Assembly: GCA_011317545.1 (NCBI GenBank)
Contig: WUJK01000008.1
Coordinates: 682,001-746,000 of the forward strand
DNA: 64,000 nucleotides
From: Coniella vitis
Lineage: Eukaryota; Ascomycota; Sordariomycetes; Diaporthales; Schizoparmaceae
Reading direction: 5' to 3'
Both the position numbers and the translations under genes were made by a program. The notes beneath the pieces were generated by a model. That model did no database searches and was not told the origin of the DNA. It saw only the letters and a program-made list of their open reading frames with translations. Positions 1 to 11,300 of this stretch are shown piece after piece; position 1 is the first letter of the stretch, and every line of letters starts with the position of its first letter.

Positions 1-1490
1 ATTCGTGGGACAGTGTAAAGGACCTGAAGAGCTCCGGAATGCCAGGTCGATTCTTCATCTCTGAAGCGAAGCGGGCTCGGATCTCTTTGACGCACGACAC
101 CATACTCGCTCGAACTCTGCTAGCTCCCTTGGCTGTGAATCGGAAATGGTGTTTCTATGGGTGCTCGATATTTTATTCGAAGAACACGTTTGCATTCAGC
201 TCATTCGGCGAGCTCGACCGATTCGCCAACGGAATCAGCTGCGCACGCCTTCAACGAATCACCAAAGTCGAATTGCATTGGATGGGCGGCAAATCCCAAG
301 CAACTGTGACAAATAGACTCAATGAGAGAGCGAGGCCCGTGGCCTGGCTGCGTGAAATGAGGCGGCTCCAAACGCTTGTTGTCTTTGTGTAAGTTGTATC
401 TGACCCGAAAGCTTGCATCCAATTAACACGAAACGATAGCGATGAGTCCAGCAGGTCGGTGGTCCGCCGAAACGACGAAATACCCGACATCCGACTTCAA
501 GAGAAGAAGTACACAACGGGGCAGCCCAACGCAAGAGAAACTCGGGCCCTGAGACACTGCCACGGCTGGGATTTTCTTCATAGTTTGCGTGGCCTGAAGA
601 GCCTCAAACTGTACGATAGCACCAAATATTTGAAATCCTTCGATCGCATGAAGAGTGGTGTGAGAGACCAATCTGCGGAAATTGATCTCAACAGAACGGC
701 ATGCATGAATCTTATGCCAACCCACGCCCAATTCGCCAGAATCGAAAATCTCGGTGCCCTATTTCCCTGCAAAGAGAATACTTGGGTTCCGAGAGCTACT
801 GATTACAAGTTTGCAAAAGGCATTGAAAATGGCCGCGACATCGGATACTCGCCCAAGGAGAATGACCTGGACAAGGACGTTAAGGTCGAAGAAATGCGAC
901 CGATCATGGTTGGAGAACCTAAGAACCGAAGATACAATCTATTACCACAGAGTCGCGCAAGTGAGGAAGTTGCCGTTGTTTCGGATGACGATGATGCAGA
1001 ATCCGACGCAGAATCCGACGCAGAAGACCCTGCCTCTGGTGAGCGTGATACGGGCTTTGATAATCAGACCAACCAAACCAAGCTTCGCACGCCATCGTTG
1101 GCAGCCTCTCCTCCGTCTGCCCGTCATTCTGAGCGCGCAAGTACACTTGCGGCAGCTTTGGACCAATCTCTTGCGGCAGCTGCTGGGTCTCAGTCCGTTG
1201 GAAACCCTAGGACTCCCATTCTCATTGACGACGACGACGATGAAGATGAATATGCGAGAGATAATCTGAGTAGTCGGAAAGCAAATTTCCGAAAACAGGT
1301 ACAGGGTCGGCCAGACGTACTCTACCGAACTGGACCTTACCGGACTGGATCTGCCAGTCCCGTGCCCGAACGAGGCAATAAACGAGAGCGAGACAGCAGC
1401 GTGTGTGGCAGTGAACCAGGTGGACCGCGCAAACGAAAGCTCAAGACATTCACATATGGCCCTCACCATGACTGGAAGAGCGGTTGGTGA
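1..1490 (+). CDS. Left-truncated hypothetical protein, fungal F-box-region type
   Basis: The frame is open from base 2 with no stop upstream of the first Met (39), so the gene starts outside the window. Exon a runs to 388. An intron with a GTAAGT donor at 389 ends at TAG 439 (the CAG at 454 is also in frame, so the acceptor is uncertain by 15 nt). The last exon runs to the stop at 1490. The N-terminal part (FYSKNTFAF, then ITKVELHW, then LREMRRLQTL) looks like the region after the F-box in many uncharacterised fungal proteins that score settlement-type repeats; this is resemblance only. The C-terminal half is disordered, with acidic runs, a duplicated ESDA unit, and two hydrophobic-then-acidic patches (VAVVSDDDD and PILIDDDDD) that look like SUMO-interacting motifs. 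It ends in a basic KRKLK patch that could be a nuclear signal. Function unknown. Confidence 0.7.
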
Positions 1491-2354
1491 TGGACGCGAC
1501 TGTCAGCATGCCTTGGTGCCCTTTTTTTTTTTTTTCTCCTTCCTTTCTTGTCGGCTTTAGACACGTGGAAGCAGTCAAAACAGAGGCCATATTCATCAAA
1601 TGGTCTTCATATGCTCGATTTCACCAAAGAGTTTTCAGTCCATCTCACTATCAATCGTTTTCAGTAAGACTTGAGATGGCAAGTGGAGGAGGAACCGATC
1701 GATCATCATCATCTTGAACGCAAGCTAAGACGCCTTGAAGCGCGAAATCTTGAATCCATGGCGGCTCGCGACGCTGGATTATCAGACTTTTTCTTGCTTT
1801 TCATTCTTGCTTTTTTTTTTTTTTTCCCTTCTCCTTCTCTCCCTCGGCCATCGCTGCTTACGATTTGAACATACGGAGTTGGTTTAGGGAGGTGGAGATA
1901 GACTGTTGAATTTGCCAAACTTTTCGGCATGATAGAAATATTCGGGGTTTCTTGGACAGGAGTTTGGCTGGTTCACTTGAGCAACTATTTGATTTTCTTT
2001 TCTGGCATCTCGATTTCATCTCTTGCACAAAACTACCACCTCGGTACGGCAAACTCGACGCTTCATTCTCGTCACTTATGACAGAAGCATTTTATTTCGG
2101 GCGTCCTGAGTCACCAATATGACAAACAAGATGGGGGATATCGATTGGAATTTAGCACAGAGTTAGCCTGATTTGCAACATGATTGTTTCTATTTGTATT
2201 AAAAAAAAGAACTCGACGCTCCATTCTCGTGACTGTGTGAATGCTTTATGATGCTAGTCTATTCATTCCCGCATGCTACATACTATGCTCAATCACTTCT
2301 CCTGTCCCTTGTTCGTCTGCCATAGCTAGGCATGCTGAACCGAAGCCGTGGATT
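1491..2354. other. Intergenic spacer, convergent 3' ends
   Basis: This lies between the stop of the left-edge gene (+) and the stop of PAN2 (-). It has two long T tracts on the + strand (about 1523-1536 and 1810-1826) and scattered A/T runs, consistent with 3'UTR and polyadenylation sequence. No convincing coding exon or RNA gene is seen. Confidence 0.6.
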
Positions 2355-5300
2355 CTATCTAAGCGGCGAGGTTCCAGCTGCCGGCGTAAACCCCATGGGT
2401 GTCCCCAGCGAACCTGGGAGACTTCCGCTGGCACTCTTACGCACCGGCGTTGACGGGCCCTCTCCTTGTGCAGGAGGCGGGGTCGTCGATGTTCCCTGTT
2501 TGGTTTGTGTGCCTTGTTGTTGTGGTGGTTGTTTTGGTTGTTGTTGTTGTAGTTGTAGTTGTTGCTGTTGGTCCGAACCAGGCGGCTTCCAACCCACACT
2601 ATCACCCGCTCTATATGTCTCATTCAACATCTTCTTAGTAATGCCAGCGTCTTCGAATTCGAGGTACTTGCGGTACAACTTCAGCGCGATCCTCGCATCC
2701 TCAATCGAATCATGGGTATCCACTTGGATCCCTTCCTTGAGCAAGAACCACGCCAGAAATTTGAGACTAAGCTTGCGGCGGTAATTCTTTTGGTAAAACA
2801 AATCGATCGTGTCGATGATTTGCGCCTTGGGCACCTGGATGTTGATGACGCGGAAATCTCCCCGCAAGCCGTGGCCGACAAACCGGCAGCCGAGGTTCAG
2901 CAGGACCCAGAGCCGCTTGTAGGCAATTTTGAGCGAGACGACACAGTGATTGCTTGTGCGCGGGTCGAGGTCTCCGGGGAGGATGCCCGAGTGCTTGTGC
3001 AGGTAGTCAATGACGGGCTCGCGGATCTGGATCCAATCGTCAATGCAGGCGAGGCCTTCGTCTTCGCCTTGGCCGCGGACAATAGACACACGTCCAAGGG
3101 CGTGGAAATTGGGCCGGATGACTTCTCTAACGCCGTCCGACTTCATTTCGACTTCGGATTGTTTGGCGAGGACGAACTCTGTATCGAGAGCAACGATTGT
3201 GTCGGGGCCTGGGCGCTCCGTGTTGGGGTCCAGGACGCGGTAGGGGTGTTCTTTGGCGTCCGGTCTGCGGTGGAAACTTTATGTTAGCGGCACATGAAAT
3301 TTGGCTTGAACAGTGTTCTCAGGTGACTAGTAGAGGCGTTTATCTCACTTGAAGTCAATGTGTAGTACTGATGTGTCTATATTTTGCACCCAGTCGGTGT
3401 CGAGCTTGTTGTTGGCGGATTTGAGCTGGTAGACAAGCACAGATGGCATCTTCCATCTTGTGTTGAAGGTGAGGGCCTCGGCCACCGAGACTGGCTTGAC
3501 TGAGAAGTCGTTGAACAGATGCCATTGGCTCTCGCCAGGCGCGTTTGGTTCGGCGTGTGCGACTGAGGATCAAGCAAGTAAGTGTCAGTATTGCTCTGCT
3601 GCACCAAACATACACTGAAGAAAGACAAAACTGACCATTGACCATGGCAACAAGGTGTGGCTTGTGCGTAGAGCCGCTTTCTACACCCACAGGAGAAAGG
3701 GCAGCGAGGTGAGGCTTCTGGGGCGACCCGCTCTCGATATTGACGGATAATCCGATAAGTGAATAGACTTGGATATTGTGTACCCCTCTCTGCAGATGCA
3801 ACTTGAGGTCCTCGCCTTGGTAGCAGAAAAAGGAGCCGTTATCCACTATGATACCAATCTCCTCTGGCAGCCATCCAGGCGTAGCCCATAGCATCCGCTG
3901 TTCGAGCTCAGCCTCCCGGCTTTCGGCGATGGGCACGTTGAGCGTCAAGACAGAGGGAACTCCCTGAATGATCTTTCTCGTCTGCAGCGACTGGTAGCGG
4001 TTGCACCGAACACACCAGCCTCTAGTCGCAGTCTCGCCCTCAACGCTGCTTTTGAGCACTTGTGAAAACGTAATCTTTGGGGCACGGTGACCGCGGCCCT
4101 TATTTGGCAGATAGGACAAGTCGGTAACGTAGGAAGACCCCGACCTGCTAGTCTCGTTTCTGCAATTCAAGCATTTGATCGTTGTTAGGGCAGAAGTTGC
4201 CAGAACCTGCTCCATGGCCGCAGGATTTTGTGCCTTTGTGCGATAGTCGTCGGCCATGGTCTGGAGGAGGAACCTTGTCAGTTGCTGATTCATCTTGGTG
4301 AGTGATCCCTGCCGAGAGTCCTCTTCCAACAAGCCCAAACGTGACGCAGGAGGATGGTTGCTCAAGCATTTGAGCATGTTTGATGCATGGCACGAAGAGC
4401 CCTCTGTCTTCTGTAACATGTCGGACAGATAACCAAGCTCACACAGCAGGCACTTTTCGCTCAAGCAATCTGTTGCTGCATGCTGTAGCGCCAGATTCCG
4501 GACCTGCGGGGTGAAATGGAATACCTGGAGTAGTGAATTGGCATAAGAGTTTGCAATGTGATTCTCTAGACCCGCATATCTCGTCTTGTTGTAGAATTCA
4601 AAGTCGAAGTCGTCCACACCATATTTGCTGAATTGAATCTCAACGTTCTGATACAAGCCTGGGACGTCGGCCTTGAGGCTCTCGAGCTCAGCGGTACCCA
4701 GCGCGTGAGCAGCCTTGTCGACTTGCGCCTCAATGACAGCTTCAGCCAGGGAAGACTTGGCCGACTCTCTCGCCTTCTCGCTGAGGAATTTGGGGGCGCG
4801 TTGTGCAGTAGATGTTTTATCTACAGACCGTGTATCCTCGGCCTGGTTGCGGCGCTGATGCCTATGGTTCGGACCGTAGAATCCGAATGATGCCTTGGTC
4901 ATATGAGCAAGGTCGTTTTGAGAGATTTTGGGCGGCGGAGCCCCAACATCCGATATCAACAGGTTGGGCAACGCTGACAGGAGGGTTTCACGATAGTAAG
5001 GTACGCCAACAGAATTCAGAGGACTGGCAGCACGTCATCAGCAAGTTGTGGGATTTTAATGGAGACAAGTTTTCGACTCACGTATTATCATTCCAGTCGA
5101 TATGAGGGAGTGGTGTCTCTTCATCCGGCCACTCTGTAGGCTGTGCAACCTCAACAAAATGACATTTCGAAGGAGATGCCCAGAGATGCATGTTGCAGTC
5201 TGTATCCGCGAGCGCTATAGCCTCCCCTGATGGTGCAATCTCGATTCCAGTGATGATGGAGCCTACGACATTGGCCTGGCGCACATTGCTTGTATTCGGG

Positions 5301-6492
5301 TTCAACAAGTCCACGACGTGGATCTGCCCGCCCTGAGAGACGACGATTCCAGTGGTAAGCATGCGCGGATGCATTCGAACATACGCAGCAAGAGGCGGAA
5401 AAGGAATTGGCGGCATGGTGGACATATTCTTGAGGTCAAAGACCATGACAAAGGGGTCCAGCATGTAATTGGCAGAAGGCTGTTTTAGCGAAGTGCCACA
5501 GGTGACGACAAAGTCTTGCTGGACGTCCATGTCGTTGATAAAGGCAGAATGCGCCCGCCACTTGTGTATGACGGTGAACTTGACGGGGTCGAGAATGTGC
5601 ACATGGCCGTCGCTAGTAGCTGCACAAATGTATCGACTCTTTTTCATCTTGATGTAGTGATCTGAGGTCGGGATCTAGCCAAGATTAGACATATATCCCT
5701 CTGTAAACGTTGTCAATTACAGTGCATACCCGCTTCACAATTTCGCCCTTGTTTGTATCGATCACAAACATAGTGTCCTGGGCACCGGCAACGAGGATCT
5801 CGGAGGTCGCTTTCGAGGTGAAGCTCATACATCGGAGGTCGCGCATATCGTCGGCTCTGTGAACCAAATCGGCGGTCAACAAAGGATCATGAAGCACAAT
5901 ACCCTCCCCCCTTCGCAAAAGAACACCCACGTTATGTGTGGCCAGACAGGCAGACCTCTTCGAATGGCCATGTGCACGCCGCGGCCTCCTAGGGCAATGA
6001 CTCCCTTGTCATTGAAGAGGAGCTGCTGCACCGCGCCCTCGGAGGGCGGGTGCGCGCGAAATGAAGTATATTTTTGTAGATTATTGCCATAAAAGGATGT
6101 AACACGGCCCTGTTGCGACGTCAGATACTGGAATGTGTACGCTCGCGATTTTAGAATGCCATTGTACGCACGTATCCGTTCCCAGCCCACAGTAACTCTT
6201 GGGTTGTATCGAAGGCAAGCGCCGTAATGACCGAGGGCACCGACTGCCCGCCCGGAGGCGGCAGGAGTTGACGACTCAACTAACACGGTGCCTTGTTAGC
6301 AGTGGCTTGGTAGAAGAGGCAGATTTTGGCGTCTGCCCTCGGCGCGCATAACACGCAAAATCAATGGAAATGCCGGCCTCGGTGTGTGACGATTTGGCGC
6401 GCTCTAGATCGCGTACAAGTGCGCTGACCGGCAAAGGTGCTCGATCATGGGAAAAGGGGGCATCGTCTTACCTCGTCCCAATCCGCATCCAT
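2355..6492 (-). CDS. PAN2: PAN2, catalytic subunit of the PAN2-PAN3 poly(A) nuclease
   Basis: Catalytic subunit of the cytoplasmic deadenylase that trims mRNA poly(A) tails bound by Pab1. Eight exons (6492-6472, 6279-6172, 6127-5931, 5856-5730, 5674-5082, 5023-3636, 3562-3349, 3264-2355) join in frame to 1185 aa, a normal size for the family. Exon 1 encodes only MDADWDE, the usual PAN2 start. Order: WD40 propeller (about 1-340; RVTSFYG and FTSKATSEILVAG), linker, ubiquitin-hydrolase-like domain from about 500, and a DEDD exonuclease (about 905-1090). In the hydrolase-like box (GLENHIANSYANS) the catalytic Cys is a Ser, as expected for inactive PAN2 domains. The exonuclease has DTE (about 910), HGLRGD (about 1017) and HDSIED (about 1070), so it should be active. 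The tail of about 95 residues is Gln-, Pro- and Thr-rich. All splice junctions are canonical; one intron is only 44 nt. Confidence 0.97.
2514..2570 (-). repeat. Gln-codon microsatellite in the PAN2 tail
   Basis: An imperfect trinucleotide run reads TTG/GTT on the + strand and CAA/CAG on the coding strand. It encodes the Gln-rich segment after the PAN2 exonuclease domain. Such tracts usually vary in length between strains; that is inference here. Confidence 0.85.
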
Positions 6493-7238
6493 AGTTCTGG
6501 GTCGCCAGTTGGCATCGTGCTGCGGAGGCGGAGTACAGGTGGTGAGCAGTCGTCAATCTGAGCGGTTGCAGTCGTGGAGTATGGCAGAGCGCCTGCACCA
6601 TGCGACAGCCAGGCCCGTGAGCCTCGTCACCGTGGGGTCGAGCCTCGCAGTGCCAGGGGAGATGGCTTGTCCTCTGACTGTTATCGATAAGCACTCCCCC
6701 CGAGGTACACATGCTCCCACTTACGCCCGAGCGGTACTTCCGTGCAGAAGTACAGGTACTCTACACGTAATTGCTCGGGTCGACTCCGCACCGAGGCCAG
6801 CAGGATGCACTCATTCGCACGTTCTTTCATGCACTGCCCGTCGCGTTCTCTACGTAGAGTCAATTTTGCGTGTTTTGAGGGTCTTTTTCTCTTTTTTCTT
6901 CTTGCGCTTTTTCTCTAATTTATGGTGTTTGGCTCTTGCCGAAACATGCACGCCTAACGAGACGCTGGATGCCGAAATCGCATCTTGAGCTACATGACTT
7001 TGAAAGCTTTGATTATTCTCTCCACACCACAGCCAAAATCGAACTCCACAAAGCACCCAATTGCGAAACAGATACAAGGGACAGATCTCATCCAACAAGA
7101 AAAAACATGGGAACCTGACGAACCGATAAGGGTGTCGGGGAAGACAGCGCCAATGAAAGCAATGAACGAGCAGAATTAGGTACTTATATTTCTGGAACCG
7201 TCCGAAAACCACCACTCCACGTCCTCACAACCCTCGAC
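6493..7238. promoter_or_regulatory. PAN2 upstream region
   Basis: The spacer between the PAN2 start and the 3' end of the next gene on the same strand must carry the PAN2 promoter and leader and the carrier gene's 3'UTR. A T-rich tract on the + strand (about 6883-6926) reads as an A-rich stretch upstream of PAN2. I see no TATA box at a convincing distance and no coding exon. Confidence 0.4.
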
Positions 7239-8314
7239 TTATTTGGTGAGCCAGCCGAGATAGTCTGCCACAATCAGAGTTACCATTGCATGCGGCGCAA
7301 TGCGAATGTCTGTTGAAATACAAAGTGTCAGCGATCGCAAGGTTCGATAACGCACCCACCCGGAGAGCAGCACTTACAGTATGTTCCAAACCCACGGTAG
7401 AAGCGCAGCGGACCCTCTTGTTTGGCAACCTTGGCAAAACAGTCCACCATGCTCTTGTACGGAACCTTTCCGTCCGGTCCCTTGCTCTGCTTTTGCAGTC
7501 GCGTCTTGACAAAGTCGAATGGTAGCGAGAAGAAGGACGCAAAGAAACCGGCCATAGCACTTGCACTCAGCGTCTGAGTTCGTGTCGACCAGTTCGTGTT
7601 GGCTTTGAGCTGAGCCTTGGCTTCGCTGAAGAATGCAAGCTGGCCAAAGTTGAGAGCCATGGCACGGGCAACAGTTGGCGCGGCTCCAGCCCAGAGGGCA
7701 GCGACGCCCTCGCTTTTGGAGATGCGTGCTAGGGCGTCAATCACCGACTTGTAGTTCTTGCGTTGATCCACAGGCTTGAGACCGTCGCTCTGCATCCGGA
7801 TCAGAGCCAGATCCGCAGGGTTTCCAATCATGGCGGCGAGGGCGCCTGCGGTCAAACCTGCTGTCGCACGTTCGGTGAAGCCAATCTGCTGCCCCTTGTC
7901 CTTTGCCCTGGCTGTCAGGCTGCCCATGAAGGTGTCGAAGAAACCCAAGCGTGCGGTGGTGTACACAGCTTGGCGAAGCAGGCCGGCCGACAAGCCCGTG
8001 TACAAGTCTCCAACTTTGCCACTGGCGAGGATTTCGCGAGTTACGGACAGCGGTGTTGGTTTGGGCCCGGTCGATATTCCCTCACCTGCCAACTGAATTC
8101 GGACTTTGATCATGTCTACAGGCTGAATCACCGTGGTCGCCGCCATACCACTCAGACCGCCATTGATGAAAGGAAGCGCTGCCCTCACGTAGGGCGTGTG
8201 GAGGAAGTCATTGGCTACAGCAACTCCTTCGCTTTGCGCATTTCTCGTGCCCCCCAAGACCTCAGAGGTCTTCCCACGAGCTGCTTCTGCGGCTTGCTTG
8301 ATTGTGTTCGACAT
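7239..8314 (-). CDS. Mitochondrial 2-oxoglutarate/malate carrier (SLC25 family)
   Basis: Inner-membrane antiporter predicted to exchange 2-oxoglutarate for malate or other dicarboxylates. Two exons: 8314-7378, then an intron with a GTAAGT donor and CAG acceptor, then 7309-7239, giving 335 aa. The first ATG in frame is 8314 (MSNTIKQ); the frame opens further upstream only through non-ATG codons. The three mitochondrial-carrier signatures are present: QPVDMIKVRIQ, NPADLALIRMQ and LPFDFVKTRLQ. The second has Ala-Asp-Leu instead of the charged pair, which is typical of oxoglutarate carriers. The C-terminus, RIAPHAMVTLIVADYLGW, also matches that subfamily. Substrate assignment is by family resemblance. 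A second 2-oxoacid carrier lies at 45060-46451. Confidence 0.9.
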
Positions 8315-11300
8315 ATTGTGGACGGCTGTTTGGAGCAAGCTAGCAGCTGAGCTAGTCGAGTGGAGGTTTGTCTTCTTTGGAAGCCGGCGAGAGTTGTCTT
8401 CCGCGAGGATATCAGAGGTTCTGCAGAGCCGGTTGGAGCTGAAAAGCAGTCAGTGGACTGAAAATTAATGGACGACTTTCAAAACAACCAGCAGAGCGAC
8501 ATTCATTCTCTTAATGATGCCATGAAGCTGCCACCTTGCTCAAAAAAAAGGGGGGGGGGGATGGATGGCCCAAATTGCAAGACCCGACCTGGCCGCTTTG
8601 CCATGGGATGAGCCTGGTTCGGGAAGCGATAAATCAACAGTGGCGCGTCCTCGTGGCGAGTGGCCTGCGGGAAAGACTGCTGGACGAAGATGTCTGCATC
8701 AAGGCCCACCGGACTACTGCCCGTCCATCTGTCGGAATCGCTGTGTAGCCGCCAGAGACAGCCTCTAGAGGCTGCTTTCAGCCAGTGCACAGGGTTGTCT
8801 CAACAGAGCGCGGCCTCGGATTGACAATGACTGGTAGCAGCAGATTGCGCTCCTTGATGATTCGCATCTTCTAGGCTTGGCGTGCCTCCGGCGCGAGTCT
8901 TGCAAATATGCGACAACGCAAGCCCTCGGACAAATTCAAGCCAGAGACCCACCTCCCAATCTTTTGCAAGAAGTGGACGCTCATCGGATGAAGTGCCAGC
9001 AGCTGCACTTGCAGCTCCTTCCCAAGCTGACGATTCTCTGCATTGCCGGGGTTTTGGACCGGATACCGAGTTGATTCCCAGGAAACAGATTTGGCAACTT
9101 ACACAATTTGAGCAGACGGGAAAATCGCCGGCCGATTTTCTTTCTTTTTTAATTCTTTTTAACCTTGGACTTTTTATCTTTTTGTCGTCTTCTTTGCAAT
9201 ATCATGCGCCGCAGACCTGCCGTACTCCGCGCTGGACTGAGCGAGTCTTAAGAACAAGGTGCTTGGAGAGTGGGGCACGTTGCGTTCGCAGGTATAGTGG
9301 GGATGGGGACGATGCGAACAGTGTGAACCAGGGAGGCCGAATTACGCTGACGAAGAAGTGTTCTGGTACAAATCAGAGGACCGGCTCCGCAACAGCAAAA
9401 GGCAGAGGTGCAAAGGAGGTTTTGATGTGACAAAAAACAAAGTAGTGAGTGAGCGGTTCGTATGCAACAAGAGGAGGAGGAGGTAATGGGCGCGCGCGTG
9501 AGGAGACGAAGTGGTGATGGGGCGACCTAATAAGCTAATAGCAGGGCCAGAGTTCGGAACCAGGCGCTGACAAGGAGCACTTGGCCTTCGCAGGCACTAT
9601 CCAAGTTAGCCAATCCAGTAGGGCGAATTACACCAAACGTGGGACCGGACAAACACTTGTGCGGTCGCTATCACTTGGTGTTCCCTGTATTGTCCCCTAC
9701 TGTTGGCTTCGTTTTCTGGAGTAGAAAGGCTCCTGCATTTGAGATGGTTGGTTATATACGATTTCCACGCCTCTATGCAGCTGTTGTTGTGAGATGTTGG
9801 TTGCTTTACCGGCGGCGGGCCCGAAAAGTGCCGACCGAGCAATGATTTGCAAGTCGGATACCAGGTCAGCAACACCCGTCGGCCTCGGTCAAGGAGCGCA
9901 GAGGTCAAGAGCAGCCAGGACTTTTAAAGCACAGGCAGTGCGAGTGGGAACCCAATGGCAAATCAACAAGAACCGGCATTGCCCGACATTGTGAGCTGTA
10001 GCAAAGGCGTGTATGGGGCTGTGTGGTCTGTCATGGGAAACGCACTACTACTTATGTACAATGGTATAATGTTGGGGTCGGCTTCACCAGCGTTGACTAG
10101 TCGTGCCGCACTTCCGCCCAATATGGACAAGCCCGCCAATCCGCCCATGTCTTGTTAGGGACCGGTGACAGGAAGAGTCGCAGGGCGTTGGGGCTTTACA
10201 TTTCTGGTAAACTTGGGGCCGCAGCACCGACAATTGGATGCGTGGCGCATCTCTGGCTTTGTTTAGTGGTGAACCAGCCATTTGGATGCGAGTCGTTGAG
10301 TCGGGTTCCCTTTTGCAGGGGTTTGTATCAAAAGTACTATAGTAACGATGACGCAGTCTGGGTAGCATCGGGTGTACGTACATAATAGTGTGTCCGTTGC
10401 ATCGGTAATCGGAATCGCGTCAGCTTGGCCCTGTAGATGCACATATCCTTTACCATGATGTTCGAGGGTGACCTACGTTCAGTTTCACGCAGTCACACAA
10501 GCAGCAGTGCTCGCTCCTTGCCAGTGCCCCAGACGGCGCCCTGAGTTGGATTCGCACGCTTCGATTCTGTACATCGTAGATTACGGTACAGCGAGCTGCT
10601 TGCATAGTAGTACTATGCTCCCCGAAGGGGCGCTTTGAGCAAGTGGTCATCCTTGAGGGTGTCGCTCCCCAGGTTTTTGACACTCTTCTTCTAGGGCGAC
10701 AGCGTGGTGTGCATATATGAATTGCGGGGTACGTGAACTTGGTCCAGCCATGCACCTGCCAGCCTGCCATATCATGCGGGAAAGCTGCGATTGTGGGGTG
10801 AGGACAGGGGGGAGAGCACTTGTGGGTGCGGTCTGGGAGCGGAGCCCTCAGCTGCTTTCTCATACATAGTATACACTGCATAGGATTTCGACATCTCCTA
10901 GTATGCCGAACCAAGAGTTTCTCGTCTCATGATGCTGTTCCATGCATATTGCATTCGATGTTGCACGTCTCATTGCGCGCTCAGCGTCTTCCATTGCCAA
11001 GTCGTTGCCGAGAATCCGAGGATGCTACTACGAAGCATGATGGGAGCCAGCCGGTTGGACATCTCGACGACCCTCGGCGTCTCTGATACCGGCTCAAAGA
11101 AGAGGGAAGATCCATGATCGGACGGTCGGATGGGATGTGCACGCACTACTATGTACTTTTATTCACACTGTCATGTCCTGGAGGAGGGCGTGTGACCTTG
11201 GTCGGGGCTTGTCTGGGTGTCTAGCAGTTCTGATTGCTGGACTGCTCGCAGATCGGATGGAGGGCAAGTTCGGGGGTCTCATTGGACTGGCCAGCGAGTC

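Noticed and set aside
8882..9430. 182-codon open frame in the gene-poor segment
   Set aside because: Mixed low-complexity composition, no recognisable motif, and it runs through a hairpin and T-rich promoter-like tract.
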